Assembly (NCBI RefSeq): GCF_045062745.1
Contig: NZ_JBJGED010000007.1
Location: 186,001 to 250,000, forward strand
Direction of reading: 5' to 3'
DNA from: Paenibacillus_AA sp045062745
Lineage (GTDB): Bacteria; Bacillota; Bacilli; Paenibacillales; NBRC-103111
DNA: 64,000 nucleotides
Shown: piece after piece, positions 9,833 to 18,630 of the stretch
Layout of the letters: each line of letters begins with the position of its first letter
Position numbering within the stretch: position 1 is the stretch's first letter
Position numbers and translations under genes: made by a program
Notes under the pieces: model-generated
What the model was told of the DNA's origin: nothing
Databases searched by the model: none
Seen by the model: the letters and a program-made list of their open reading frames with translations, nothing else

Positions 9833-10080
9833 CGGACAATGGAGTCGCGTTCATTTTCTTTATTAACATTTCTCCCTCGTTTCCCTCACGTGCGTCACAT
9901 GTACTCCCATCGCTGGAATCCAATTCCCCCTTCTAGACTTAATTTTGTCATGATCCAATTTTGTTACTGCTTTGTTACCGAATTTGTGACTTGAATGTTA
10001 CAGGGGAAGTTTATGATAGGACTAACTTGATACATTGCGAATGCTCTATATTCAATTGATTATGGTGGTGCATTGAAAAT

Positions 10081-10452
10081 ATGAAAATCAAAGTTTTACT
10101 CGTTGACGACGAGCCTCATAATTTAGATATTTTGCGTATTGTTCTGACCGCATTAAGTTACGAGCTTTATGAGGCGGTTTGTGGGCAAGATGCTTTGAGA
10201 ATGGTAGATGAATATGCCCCCGATCTGATCTTGCTGGATGTCATGCTGCCTGATATTTCGGGCTTTGAGGTGTGTAAACAATTAAAAGAGCGGAGCGGAT
10301 TTACAACCCCGATTATTTTTCTTTCGGCAAACGTCCAAGCTGAAGCGATCGAAAAAGGGTTGAGTATCGGAGGGGTAGATTATTTGAAAAAGCCTTTTGA
10401 TTTTGATTTGCTGGAAAAGAAAATCAGCTTAGCACTCGCAAATGCGAAATAA
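10081..10452 (+). CDS. Receiver-domain-only response regulator
   Basis: A single CheY-like receiver domain of 123 residues with no output domain. It likely relays or drains phosphate from a kinase or acts by protein contact. The acidic pocket is D9/D10, the phospho-acceptor is D53 (LILLDVMLPDISG), followed by S82 and K104 in the KKPF turn: all key residues are present. It is closely similar to the receiver domain of the EAL protein at 16029 (shared NLDILRI, PDLILLDV, EVCKQL, PIIFLSAN), so the two are recent paralogues. The start has a weak GGTGG site ten bases upstream. The GAF histidine kinase begins 33 bases later and is its probable partner. Confidence 0.88.
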   Translation: MKIKVLLVDDEPHNLDILRIVLTALSYELYEAVCGQDALRMVDEYAPDLILLDVMLPDISGFEVCKQLKERSGFTTPIIFLSANVQAEAIEKGLSIGGVDYLKKPFDFDLLEKKISLALANAK

Positions 10453-10485
10453 CGTTAGGAAATCTTCTGACGAAAGGGAATGAAA

Positions 10486-12300
10486 ATGACAACATTAAAA
10501 AAGTCAAATAAATTATTCGAAATGACGAAATTGATCAATTCGAAATTCGAGTTGCGGGAAATTTGCCAAATTCTCGTGCATGCGATTGCCGGGGAGATTG
10601 CCGATGCCGATTTGGTAGGGTTCTTCCTGAAACACGAAGATGGTAGATTCCGCGGATTTGTTGCCAATAATCTTCCTGTCGATATTACGGAATTGACGAT
10701 TGATCCGGAAGAAGATCTATTTGTAAAAGATATTTTGTCTACTCGAAAATGCGAGTATATCCCGAATACGAAAACTGACCCTAGACCCGATAAAGAAAAG
10801 CTGGAATTAACTAAAATTGAATCGATGCTTGGACTCCCCGTCATTGTAAACGACGAAATTTTTGCTCTTGTGTTTGTACACGACTTCGGTAAATCGATGA
10901 ATCTGACGGAAGAACAAATTGAGACAACCGAAGCGTTTGTCAATATGGCCAGCGTTGCGATCAACAACATTCAAATGTTTGAGAAAATGCAAGACCTTCT
11001 AAAGAGAGAACAGCTTTTATTGGATGCGACCAATGCCTTATCCAAGTCGCTGTCGTTGCATGAGGTTCTGAGAACGTGCTTCGAGTTTTTAACTAAGACG
11101 ACCGGCATCGAAGATGTAGGTCTGCATCTATATAACGAAAACGAAAGAATGTTCACAGCCTACGACTTATCGTCGGTGCATTTTACAGTAGAGGAATGGA
11201 AAGGGAAGCATAAGCAAGGTATTCGCTTAAGCATCGATGACGACCTCTTGTTTAAGGAAGTCGTCGAGACCAAAAAAGGGATCGCGGTTGAAGATGTATA
11301 TGCGGACCCGCGCCCGAATCATAAGGCTTGCAAAACCTTCGGCATCGAGAGCTTATTGTTGATTCCATTGGTGGCGAAGGGCCAAGTTTTCGGCACGGTA
11401 GCACTGCCTTCCGTAGGGATTAAAAGAGTGTACAGCGCAAGCGAAATTGAGCTGTGCCAATCGATTGCAGATGTAACGGCTACTGCCTTATCCAACGCCA
11501 TCTATGCGGAAAATTTGGATAACGCGGTAAAAGAACGAACGGCCGAACTGCAGCAGGCAAACTTCAAGCTCGAGGGACTGGTCAAGGAGCTGGAAACGGC
11601 CAGTCTTATGAAAAATGATTTTATCGCCTCGATCTCTCACGAGTTAAGGACACCGATAACCGCTATAAAAGGGACGATCGATATTTTTCAAAAAGGCATT
11701 CTGGGCAGCTTAAATCCGCAACAAATGGAATTGGTCGAAATGTCGAACAAGGCGGTTAACCGGCTTCTCAACCAAGTGAACGAACTATTGGATTTTGCCA
11801 AGCTGGAGAATGGGACTTTCGAGTTAAACTATGGGGATATCCTCATTGGCGACATGATTCGTGAAGCTGTTGTCATCATGGATCCCCTGATTAATAAAAA
11901 GAAACAACATTTGACAATCGAAGTAGAAGCTGGAGATCAAATGATTCACGTGGATCGTCAACGCATCTTGCAGGTGCTGCTCAATCTGCTGTCCAATGCC
12001 AATAAATTTACTCCCGACTTCGGACACATTACGGTCAAAGGGTATGCACAGGCATCTAAATACATATTTGAAGTGCGCGACAATGGAAGCGGCATTCCAC
12101 TGGAGAAGCAGGATAGAATTTTCACGAAATTTTATCAAGTGAACAACCAATTGAACGGAACCGGATTAGGTTTGGCTATATCCAGGCAATTCGTCGAATT
12201 GCATAAAGGTGAAATATCTTTTACCAGCCATGAAGGTGAAGGGTCTACATTTCGGTTTATGCTACCCTTAAAGGAGAGAGAGACGCATGAGGGCAATTGA
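10486..12300 (+). CDS. GAF-GAF sensor histidine kinase
   Basis: Soluble two-component kinase of about 604 residues. Order: first GAF domain (about 20-165), second GAF domain (about 185-345), a coiled-coil linker (about 345-375), a HisKA dimerisation domain with SISHELRTP (phospho-His near 385), and a HATPase_c domain with the N box LLNLLSNANKF, G1 DNGSGIP and G2 GTGLGLAI. No membrane segment is seen, so it should sense an intracellular signal through the GAF domains. ATG 10486 is preferred over ATG 10480 because the AAAGGG site at 10473-10478 is then seven bases away. The end overlaps the start of the ThDP enzyme gene by 14 bases, which implies translational coupling. Confidence 0.9.
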   Translation: MTTLKKSNKLFEMTKLINSKFELREICQILVHAIAGEIADADLVGFFLKHEDGRFRGFVANNLPVDITELTIDPEEDLFVKDILSTRKCEYIPNTKTDPRPDKEKLELTKIESMLGLPVIVNDEIFALVFVHDFGKSMNLTEEQIETTEAFVNMASVAINNIQMFEKMQDLLKREQLLLDATNALSKSLSLHEVLRTCFEFLTKTTGIEDVGLHLYNENERMFTAYDLSSVHFTVEEWKGKHKQGIRLSIDDDLLFKEVVETKKGIAVEDVYADPRPNHKACKTFGIESLLLIPLVAKGQVFGTVALPSVGIKRVYSASEIELCQSIADVTATALSNAIYAENLDNAVKERTAELQQANFKLEGLVKELETASLMKNDFIASISHELRTPITAIKGTIDIFQKGILGSLNPQQMELVEMSNKAVNRLLNQVNELLDFAKLENGTFELNYGDILIGDMIREAVVIMDPLINKKKQHLTIEVEAGDQMIHVDRQRILQVLLNLLSNANKFTPDFGHITVKGYAQASKYIFEVRDNGSGIPLEKQDRIFTKFYQVNNQLNGTGLGLAISRQFVELHKGEISFTSHEGEGSTFRFMLPLKERETHEGN

Positions 12301-13951
12301 AGCAGGACTGAGATTTCTTGTTCAAATGGGCGTCAATCATATATTTGGAATACCGGCAGGCTCGATTAACGCGCTGTATGACGCCATGATCGACATCCCG
12401 GAATTAAGGTCCGTTATTGTCAAGCATGAGACCAGCGCCGGCTATATGGCTGCTTCCTATACACGTATCACGGGAGTTCCTTCCGTATGTGTAGGCTCAA
12501 GCGGCCCGGGAGCTACCAATTTGGTTTCGGCCGCTGCGAACGCGTGGGTGGAGAAGCTCCCCATCCTATTTATTACCGGCTCGGTGCCTTCGACTAAACT
12601 TGGAAAAGGCGGAGCACAAGAACTTGCCGCCGAGCCTATATTTTCCTCGATCACGAAGCTGAGCAAAACCGTGCTTGATCCTAAACGACTGCCGGAAGCG
12701 ATTGCCCACGCCTATCATGTCGCGATTAGCGATGTTCCCGGACCGGTGCACCTGGCGGTGCCGATCAATATTCAAATGCAGGATATCGGAAATGTCCAGC
12801 CTCCTAAGCCGCATGAGCTAGCCTTTTCCCAGCAGGTGGACGATTTGACGATTCGGCGAGTGGCTCAATTGATCAGTGACTCCGGCTCCAAGGGTGTTCT
12901 GCTGTTGGGACACGGGGCGAAGGTGGCCCGCTCTGCCATCGTTCGATTGACGGAGTATACCGGATGGTACGCAGCTACGACGCCAAGAGGCAAAGGCGCA
13001 TTTCCAGAAAACCACCCGCTCTCGCTCGGAGTATACGGATTGGCCGGCAACGCAAAGGCGATCGAATACCTGAATGGCAATGAACATCAAGTCCTCATGG
13101 TCATTGGTTCCAGTCTTGGAGAACTATCGACATGCAATTGGGATCCACGACTCGTAAAAGGCAAGAAGCTCATCCATATTGATATCGATGCGACGGAATT
13201 GGGAAAAAACTATATTCCGGACATAGCCGTTTGCGGAGATGCGGAAATCGTAGTTGAACAAACGCTTCGCCATCTGCACTCGTCCCAGTTTCCCGAGAGT
13301 CTAAGTAAGCTGCAGGCAACGATTCATGACGATCTCCTTGAGCCGGTCCAACCGAAGGAAGAGCAGGATTGGAACACCAAGATTGCCATTGAGCAGATTG
13401 GTGCCTGTGCTCCGCAGAACGCCCGCTTCTACATCGATATCGGGGAATTGATGACGTATGCCATTCAAAATATACGGATCACCCATGATCAACATTTTGA
13501 TATCGACATCAACTTTGGCGCGATGGGCTCAGGTATCGGAGGAGCGATCGGAGCCAAGCTGGCGGAACCGCATAGGCCGGTTATCTGCATAACCGGAGAC
13601 GGAAGCTTCTTCATGCACGGTTCTGAGGTGTTGACGGCCAAAGAATATCGAATCCCTTTACTCTTTTTTGTCATCAATAATGCTCGGTTAGGGATGGTTT
13701 ACCATGGGCATATGCTCCAGTACAAACGGTGCCACGATGATTTTTCACAAGAGCGTGTAGATCTTTCGAAGGTAGTCGACTCGCTTGGGATTCGATCGGT
13801 ACAGGTGAAATCGCTGGACGAGTTACAACCGGAGCAAATGCAACAATGGTTAAGCTATAACGAACCCGTCGTCATAGAGGTCGTTGTAGAAGGTAATGAG
13901 ATACCGCCGATGGGGGAAAGAGTGAAGTTTTTGGAAGGCGCAACGTACTAA
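12287..13951 (+). CDS. Thiamine-diphosphate-dependent enzyme, acetolactate synthase-like
   Basis: Member of the ThDP enzyme superfamily that includes acetolactate synthase, pyruvate oxidase and benzoylformate decarboxylase. The three expected domains are visible: Pyr domain (1-165) with the catalytic Glu at residue 48 in KHETSAG, a central domain (about 185-320), and the PP domain (about 350-535) with the ThDP/metal motif GDGS at 437-440 and NN at 464-465. Without structural comparison the substrate cannot be fixed; it is not next to ilvN or leucine/valine genes, so a biosynthetic role is unlikely. The AAGGAG site lies inside the kinase gene and the reading frames overlap. That makes it a coupled partner of the kinase, which is unusual. 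A strong terminator follows. Confidence 0.82.
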   Translation: MRAIEAGLRFLVQMGVNHIFGIPAGSINALYDAMIDIPELRSVIVKHETSAGYMAASYTRITGVPSVCVGSSGPGATNLVSAAANAWVEKLPILFITGSVPSTKLGKGGAQELAAEPIFSSITKLSKTVLDPKRLPEAIAHAYHVAISDVPGPVHLAVPINIQMQDIGNVQPPKPHELAFSQQVDDLTIRRVAQLISDSGSKGVLLLGHGAKVARSAIVRLTEYTGWYAATTPRGKGAFPENHPLSLGVYGLAGNAKAIEYLNGNEHQVLMVIGSSLGELSTCNWDPRLVKGKKLIHIDIDATELGKNYIPDIAVCGDAEIVVEQTLRHLHSSQFPESLSKLQATIHDDLLEPVQPKEEQDWNTKIAIEQIGACAPQNARFYIDIGELMTYAIQNIRITHDQHFDIDINFGAMGSGIGGAIGAKLAEPHRPVICITGDGSFFMHGSEVLTAKEYRIPLLFFVINNARLGMVYHGHMLQYKRCHDDFSQERVDLSKVVDSLGIRSVQVKSLDELQPEQMQQWLSYNEPVVIEVVVEGNEIPPMGERVKFLEGATY

Positions 13952-13962
13952 CTCACCCGAAG

Positions 13963-14001
13963 GCGTACAAATGGCCTATATTTGTACGCTTTTTTGTTTT
14001 T
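13963..14001 (+). terminator. Rho-independent terminator
   Basis: GCGTACAAAT pairs with ATTTGTACGC around a 7-base loop and is followed by a T-rich run. It ends the regulator-kinase-ThDP enzyme transcription unit. Confidence 0.9.
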
Positions 14002-14089
14002 ACTAGGACTATAGACTTATAAATTGGGCGGTGCTACTATGAATATATCCAGTTTTCGACAATCCTCCTTCATTGGCAGGTGATACCGG

Positions 14090-14803
14090 TTGACAGAACA
14101 CAAAAAAATCTTAATTGTCGAAGATGACGCTTCCATCACTCGTGTTCTTGAGATTATCTTAAATTCAAATAATTTCAAAGTGTATAGTACTGCCTTCGGT
14201 GAAAAGGTGAACGAACTGGTGGCAGAGATTCAACCGGATTTGTTTATTCTAGATATTGGCCTGCCTGATGCCAACGGAATTGACATCATTAGTGTAATTC
14301 GACAGCAAACTCAATCCCCCATTATTATGCTTTCAGGGAAAAATACGGACATTGAAAAAATTACTTGTTTTCAGTTAGGTGCTGACGATTACGTCGTGAA
14401 GCCTTTTAGCGCTGCGGAACTGGTTGCTCGCATTCAATCGCTGTTGCGGCGATATCGCTATACGTCCCCTTCCACTCCAACATCCGAAGAGGGATCCGAA
14501 CAAAGCGAAGATACGAATTTGTTTCGAATCGACGTAGAACGGCATCGTGTGTTCATCAATTCCCAAGAGGTTTCCCTGACCAATAAGGAGTTTATGTTAT
14601 TCCGATTATTGCATTCGAAGAAAGGGAAGGTCCTTTCCAGAGAGGTCATTTTGGATAACGTCTGGGGAATCGATAATTTGGATGTAGAGACACGGGCCGT
14701 AGATGCATGCGCAAGCCGGCTGCGTAAAAAGATTAAGGCTGTTTTGGATAAGGATATTATAGAGGGTGTCCCGGGAACCGGATATCGCTTTTTGGAAGAT
14801 TAG
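14090..14803 (+). CDS. OmpR/PhoB-family response regulator
   Basis: DNA-binding two-component regulator of 237 residues. The receiver domain (1-118) has E11-D12-D13, phospho-acceptor D55 (LFILDIGLPDANG) and the VKPF lysine. A linker rich in Ser/Thr/Glu (about 125-145) is followed by a winged-helix Trans_reg_C domain ending GVPGTGYRFLED. A TTG start is supported by AGGTGAT at 14077-14084, seven bases upstream. No kinase gene is adjacent; the GAF kinase upstream is beyond a terminator, but it is the only histidine kinase in the island and could be the partner (inference). Confidence 0.9.
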   Translation: MTEHKKILIVEDDASITRVLEIILNSNNFKVYSTAFGEKVNELVAEIQPDLFILDIGLPDANGIDIISVIRQQTQSPIIMLSGKNTDIEKITCFQLGADDYVVKPFSAAELVARIQSLLRRYRYTSPSTPTSEEGSEQSEDTNLFRIDVERHRVFINSQEVSLTNKEFMLFRLLHSKKGKVLSREVILDNVWGIDNLDVETRAVDACASRLRKKIKAVLDKDIIEGVPGTGYRFLED

Positions 14804-14849
14804 GAGAATGGTTCCCCTATTACTTTGAACCAATCATCGGAGGGATTAC

Positions 14850-15470
14850 ATGTCAAACCGACGTCGGGGTGAGCGGCTGACACTAGATGAAGTAGTTGAA
14901 CTTTCCTTACTATATCCGGAATCGCAACAACAAGGACCGCTTCTTGTAGACGAAATGAGCTATGAGTTCGCGAGGAAATATGGTGTACATTTAAACCTTT
15001 TGCTAACCGGGCTTCGGTTCAAGGGGAACGTCGATTTATCGGTAGGGCAAGAGATTTCTTTCCAAGTACCGGATCAGCATGGCTCCTTAAAAGGTGAAGT
15101 CGCCTGGAAAAAACAAATCAATGCGAGCGATTACATGTACGGGATCAAAGTACCGGTAATGGTAAACCGACGAAAAAACGAAAGAGTCGATCTCGAGGAG
15201 TCGCTTGAAATGACGCTCATCAAGCCCGAACATCAGGAGCATGACTCGTTTACGGTAGAGGAGATAAGTTACGGGCTAGGACGGAAGCATGGGGTGCACC
15301 TAAGACCGCTTGCAACCGGTTTGCGATTTTCCAGCAACTTGGACTTACCCGATGGGCAAGAAATTACTTTCCAGGTACCCACAGAAGAGGAAGTTTTAAA
15401 GGGGACCATAGTTTGGAAAGAGAGAAAGAGCGACGGGTGCATGCACTATGGTGTCCAGTTACATCCTTAA
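14850..15470 (+). CDS. Tandem PilZ-like domain protein
   Basis: 206 residues made of two homologous halves (about 1-100 and 105-206). Each half begins with an RxxxR-like element (RRRGER and RRKNER), and each has a TGLRF motif, a GQEI[ST]FQVP strand and a final KG-x-[AV]WK-x-YG[IV] segment. This is the layout of a PilZ c-di-GMP receptor repeated twice. The usual D/N-x-S-x-x-G box is degenerate (LLLTGLRF, LATGLRF), so binding is not assured. Location among a diguanylate cyclase and an EAL protein supports a c-di-GMP effector role. A GGAGGG site precedes the ATG and a hairpin terminator follows. Confidence 0.65.
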   Translation: MSNRRRGERLTLDEVVELSLLYPESQQQGPLLVDEMSYEFARKYGVHLNLLLTGLRFKGNVDLSVGQEISFQVPDQHGSLKGEVAWKKQINASDYMYGIKVPVMVNRRKNERVDLEESLEMTLIKPEHQEHDSFTVEEISYGLGRKHGVHLRPLATGLRFSSNLDLPDGQEITFQVPTEEEVLKGTIVWKERKSDGCMHYGVQLHP

Positions 15471-15474
15471 CGAC

Positions 15475-15510
15475 AAGGGACGGATTATCCGTCCCTTTGC
15501 TATTTTCCGG
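15475..15510 (+). terminator. Rho-independent terminator
   Basis: AAGGGACGGA pairs with TCCGTCCCTT around a 3-base loop, with a short T-containing tail. It follows the PilZ-like gene by four bases. Confidence 0.75.
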
Positions 15511-15615
15511 CACCGTCTGAAACACGAATTTTACAAGTTTATCACCGTATTGTTACACGAGAGGGATATACTTTTTTTAACATACTTAGGTTACCTTAAT
15601 TTAAGGAGAACGATC

Positions 15616-15993
15616 GTGAATATATTGCTTGTAGATGACACGGGCTACATTCGAATCATTCTGAAACATGTGCTAACGGCAATCGGGTTTGAGGTGGTTG
15701 GCGAAGCGTCCGACGGTCAAGAAGCGGTTCGCATGTATAGGTCGCTCTCCCCGGATCTGGTCATTATGGATATTACCATGCCGCAGATGAACGGCCTCGA
15801 AGCGGTAAAATCCATTATCGGTTATAACCCCGATGCGAAAATCATCATGTGTTCCGCGATGGCCCAACGAAATTCGGTTGTTAGCTGTATAAAAGCGGGT
15901 GCCAAGGATTTTATTGCAAAGCCGTTTGAAATTAACACGGTTATTGAAGTGATCCAAAGAGTGATGGAGATTCCAATCGATTCAAAAATGTAG
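15616..15993 (+). CDS. CheY-like response regulator
   Basis: A 125-residue single receiver domain of the CheY type. The pocket residues D7/D8, phospho-acceptor D52 (LVIMDITMPQMNG), S at the CSAMAQ position and the AKPF lysine are all present. The start is a GTG at 15616 with AAGGAG seven bases upstream; a longer open frame from 15448 runs through the terminator and is not credible. It is followed 35 bases later by the EAL protein. It could feed flagellar or other signal output, but no chemotaxis gene is in view. Confidence 0.85.
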   Translation: MNILLVDDTGYIRIILKHVLTAIGFEVVGEASDGQEAVRMYRSLSPDLVIMDITMPQMNGLEAVKSIIGYNPDAKIIMCSAMAQRNSVVSCIKAGAKDFIAKPFEINTVIEVIQRVMEIPIDSKM

Positions 15994-16028
15994 TAAGCAT
16001 GCAGACGTAGAGTAAGGGATGGTGGACA

Positions 16029-17696
16029 ATGTCTATTCGTATTTTAATGGTAGATGATGAACCGTTTAACCTGGATATACTGCGTATCTATTTTAAATCT
16101 CTGAATTACGAGGTGTATGAAGCGATCTGCGGGGCGGACGCACTGGATATGGTAGATAAGGTGAACCCCGACCTAATATTGCTGGACGTTGTGCTTCCCG
16201 ATATTTCAGGCTACGAGGTTTGTAAGCAATTAAATGAATTTACGGATTTCGACACGCCGATCATTTTCTTATCGGCCAACACACAAAAAGAAGCCATTCT
16301 TAAGGGGTTGGAGCTGGGGGTATTCGATTATTTAACGAAACCGTTTGACTTAGAGTTGTTGGAAAAGAAAGTGAATATTGCGTTGCAGCATCGAAAGAGC
16401 AATAAGCGGGTGTTGAACAAACGCCTGGAGTCCGTCATTGGACAAGCTCGAGCCGATCGAAAGACATTATGCTTTGTGATGGTTCAAATCGACCAATTGG
16501 ACCGAATCTATGACACCTTGGGTCAAGATGCGGTAGATGCTTTAGTACAAACGATGATGGTGCGTTTAAAGGAAAGCGGAACTGCCTTTACGACTATTTC
16601 TCGTCAAGGCTCGGATAAAATTCTCGCGGTTCTTTCCAACATTTCCGAATCCCAGGATGTAAAGAGAGAAACGAAGAAAATAACCCATCTCTTATCCAAT
16701 CAACCCTATTTCGTCGAAGAAGGAGAACTATACATAACGATTAATATCGGAATCAGTGTATTTCCTTTTGACGGTGACAGCACGCAAACGTTAATCAAAA
16801 AAGCTGAAGTGGCCACGCACACGGCCAAACGATCCGGAGGCGGGAATAAATCCATGTTTTATAATCCTGACATGGACGGCCGCCTATCCAAAAGAATGCA
16901 GATGGAAAGCAAGCTCAGGCGAGCGCTCAAACGAAATGAGCTATCGCTGGTCTACCAACCGAAGATCAATATTCAGTCCGGGGAACTCATCGGATCGGAG
17001 GCATTGGTACGCTGGAACGATCCGGAATGGGGGATCGTGTCCCCGCTGGAATTCATTCCGATCGCGGAAGAAACCGGACTGATCGACTCCATTGGAAGGT
17101 GGGTGATTCAGACGGCTTGCGAACAAAATAAAAAATGGAACGATCAAGGGTTCCGGGATTTAACCGTGGCCGTAAATTTGTCGGCGCTCCAATTCGAAAA
17201 TCCGGACTTATTACAGACGATCGTCGAGATTTTGAACCATACGTCGATGCCCCCCTGCTTACTTGAAATTGAAATCACCGAAGGGGTTCTGATTCATCAT
17301 GCAGCGGAAACGATGAATTTGTTAAATGAATTTAAGAAATTGGGCATTCATATTTCGATCGATGATTTCGGGACCGGCTATTCGTCGTTAAGTTATTTGA
17401 AAAAGCTCCCGCTCGATTGTCTTAAAATTGATAAATCCTTTATTAAGGATATTACCCATGCCGGGGACAACTCGGTAGTTACGAATGCGATCATTTCCTT
17501 GGCTCAAGCGCTGAATTTAAAAGTAGTGGCTGAAGGCGTGGAAACGAATGAGCAGCTCCACTATTTGAGGAATAAACAATGCCATGAGGTCCAAGGGTTC
17601 CTGTTCAGTAAGCCGTTGTCCGCTGCAGATTTTGAAACCTATTTGCGTAGTCATCATCAAAATGCGAAACACTTCTCTTTCATGATGAGAAATTAA
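16029..17696 (+). CDS. REC-GGDEF(degenerate)-EAL phosphodiesterase
   Basis: 555-residue response regulator predicted to hydrolyse c-di-GMP. The receiver domain (1-120) has D9/D10, D53 and a TKPF lysine. The GGDEF domain (about 135-295) has QGSDK in place of the catalytic loop, so cyclase activity should be lost. The EAL domain (about 305-550) keeps its catalytic set: E324 of EALVRW, VNLSALQ, EIEITEG, IDDFGTGYSSL, LKIDKSF and AEGVET. The receiver domain is a close copy of the stand-alone regulator at 10081. AAGGGATGG precedes the ATG. The diguanylate cyclase gene follows after 15 bases, so opposing enzymes are made from one unit. Confidence 0.9.
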   Translation: MSIRILMVDDEPFNLDILRIYFKSLNYEVYEAICGADALDMVDKVNPDLILLDVVLPDISGYEVCKQLNEFTDFDTPIIFLSANTQKEAILKGLELGVFDYLTKPFDLELLEKKVNIALQHRKSNKRVLNKRLESVIGQARADRKTLCFVMVQIDQLDRIYDTLGQDAVDALVQTMMVRLKESGTAFTTISRQGSDKILAVLSNISESQDVKRETKKITHLLSNQPYFVEEGELYITINIGISVFPFDGDSTQTLIKKAEVATHTAKRSGGGNKSMFYNPDMDGRLSKRMQMESKLRRALKRNELSLVYQPKINIQSGELIGSEALVRWNDPEWGIVSPLEFIPIAEETGLIDSIGRWVIQTACEQNKKWNDQGFRDLTVAVNLSALQFENPDLLQTIVEILNHTSMPPCLLEIEITEGVLIHHAAETMNLLNEFKKLGIHISIDDFGTGYSSLSYLKKLPLDCLKIDKSFIKDITHAGDNSVVTNAIISLAQALNLKVVAEGVETNEQLHYLRNKQCHEVQGFLFSKPLSAADFETYLRSHHQNAKHFSFMMRN

Positions 17697-17711
17697 ACTG
17701 GATGTGCTCCT

Positions 17712-18572
17712 ATGAATGGAATGATCGACCTGAATATAGACGTTATTTTATTGCATAGTTTGATTTTGTTCATTTTCCATCTCTTATATTTAGTGACCAA
17801 AAGATTAATGAAAGAGGAACAACTGTTACAGGATCGTGTACAAATCAAAAACCGATCCTATATCCTCTATATCCTCATCATCGCGTGGGCTGCGCTTCTC
17901 CTTGATTTTGTTCATTTTCCTGCCGAGAGTCGATTGGAGACCGTCATTAAGCTTATGGAATGTACTTACATCCCTATTTGTATTTATCTATGCAGAGAAG
18001 TGTTGAAGTCACACAAACAATTTACAAAAAAATCCAAGCAATATTATGAAGCTTCCATTACGGATTCATTGACAAAGCTCCCTAACCGGAATGTGTTTTA
18101 TGATCGGCTAACCCAATTGTTGCGCCAAGCGCGAGAACAGAAAACTTTAATTGCCGTTATGTATCTGGATTTGGACCAATTCAAGACGATTAATGATGAG
18201 TACGGGCACCAGTACGGCGATCGGGTATTGATGATTGTAGCGGAAAGGCTGCAAGGAAGCGTAAGGAGTTTTGATACAGTAAGCCGTTTTGGGGGAGACG
18301 AGTTTACGGTCATCGCCCCCAATATTAAACATATCGAAGATGCCGAGTTGATTGCCAAGAGATTTATGGCTTCCATTTCGGAACCTATTGAAGTGGAGGA
18401 TTATCGGTTCTTGTTATCTGTGAGTATTGGCATCTGTTTTTTTCCAGGGGATGGCGATGTACCGGACATCTTGGTGAATAAGGCCGACTCGGCTCTATAT
18501 CAGGCTAAAAAATTGGGGAAAAACAACTACCAGTTTTTCAAGAACGCTAACGCCAAAGGACCTCTGGAATGA
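17712..18572 (+). CDS. Membrane diguanylate cyclase
   Basis: 286 residues: about three hydrophobic segments at the N terminus (around 10-28, 50-72 and 82-100), then a complete GGDEF domain (about 120-280). The catalytic motif GGDEF is at 194-198, and the inhibitory I-site RSFD sits exactly five residues before it (185-188). It should make c-di-GMP and be product-inhibited. The membrane part is too short for a known named sensor domain. It shares a transcription unit with the EAL phosphodiesterase upstream. The ribosome site is weak (GGATG, seven bases before the ATG). A terminator overlaps its stop codon. Confidence 0.9.
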   Translation: MNGMIDLNIDVILLHSLILFIFHLLYLVTKRLMKEEQLLQDRVQIKNRSYILYILIIAWAALLLDFVHFPAESRLETVIKLMECTYIPICIYLCREVLKSHKQFTKKSKQYYEASITDSLTKLPNRNVFYDRLTQLLRQAREQKTLIAVMYLDLDQFKTINDEYGHQYGDRVLMIVAERLQGSVRSFDTVSRFGGDEFTVIAPNIKHIEDAELIAKRFMASISEPIEVEDYRFLLSVSIGICFFPGDGDVPDILVNKADSALYQAKKLGKNNYQFFKNANAKGPLE

Positions 18573-18595
18573 TCCGCTCCAGAGGATTTTCTTTT
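18561..18595 (+). terminator. Rho-independent terminator
   Basis: CCTCTGGA pairs with TCCAGAGG and is followed by a T-rich run. The left arm lies inside the last codons of the cyclase gene. Confidence 0.85.
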
Positions 18596-18630
18596 ACGGA
18601 TCCAGTCGTTGGCGGCGACGGCCGACGACG

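Noticed and set aside
15550..15572. Sigma-A promoter before the CheY-like gene (TTGTTA and TATACT)
   Set aside because: The spacer is only 11 bases, too short for a working promoter.
15448..15615. Longer start for the CheY-like regulator
   Set aside because: It would read through the PilZ-like gene's terminator. The GTG at 15616 has AAGGAG at ideal distance.
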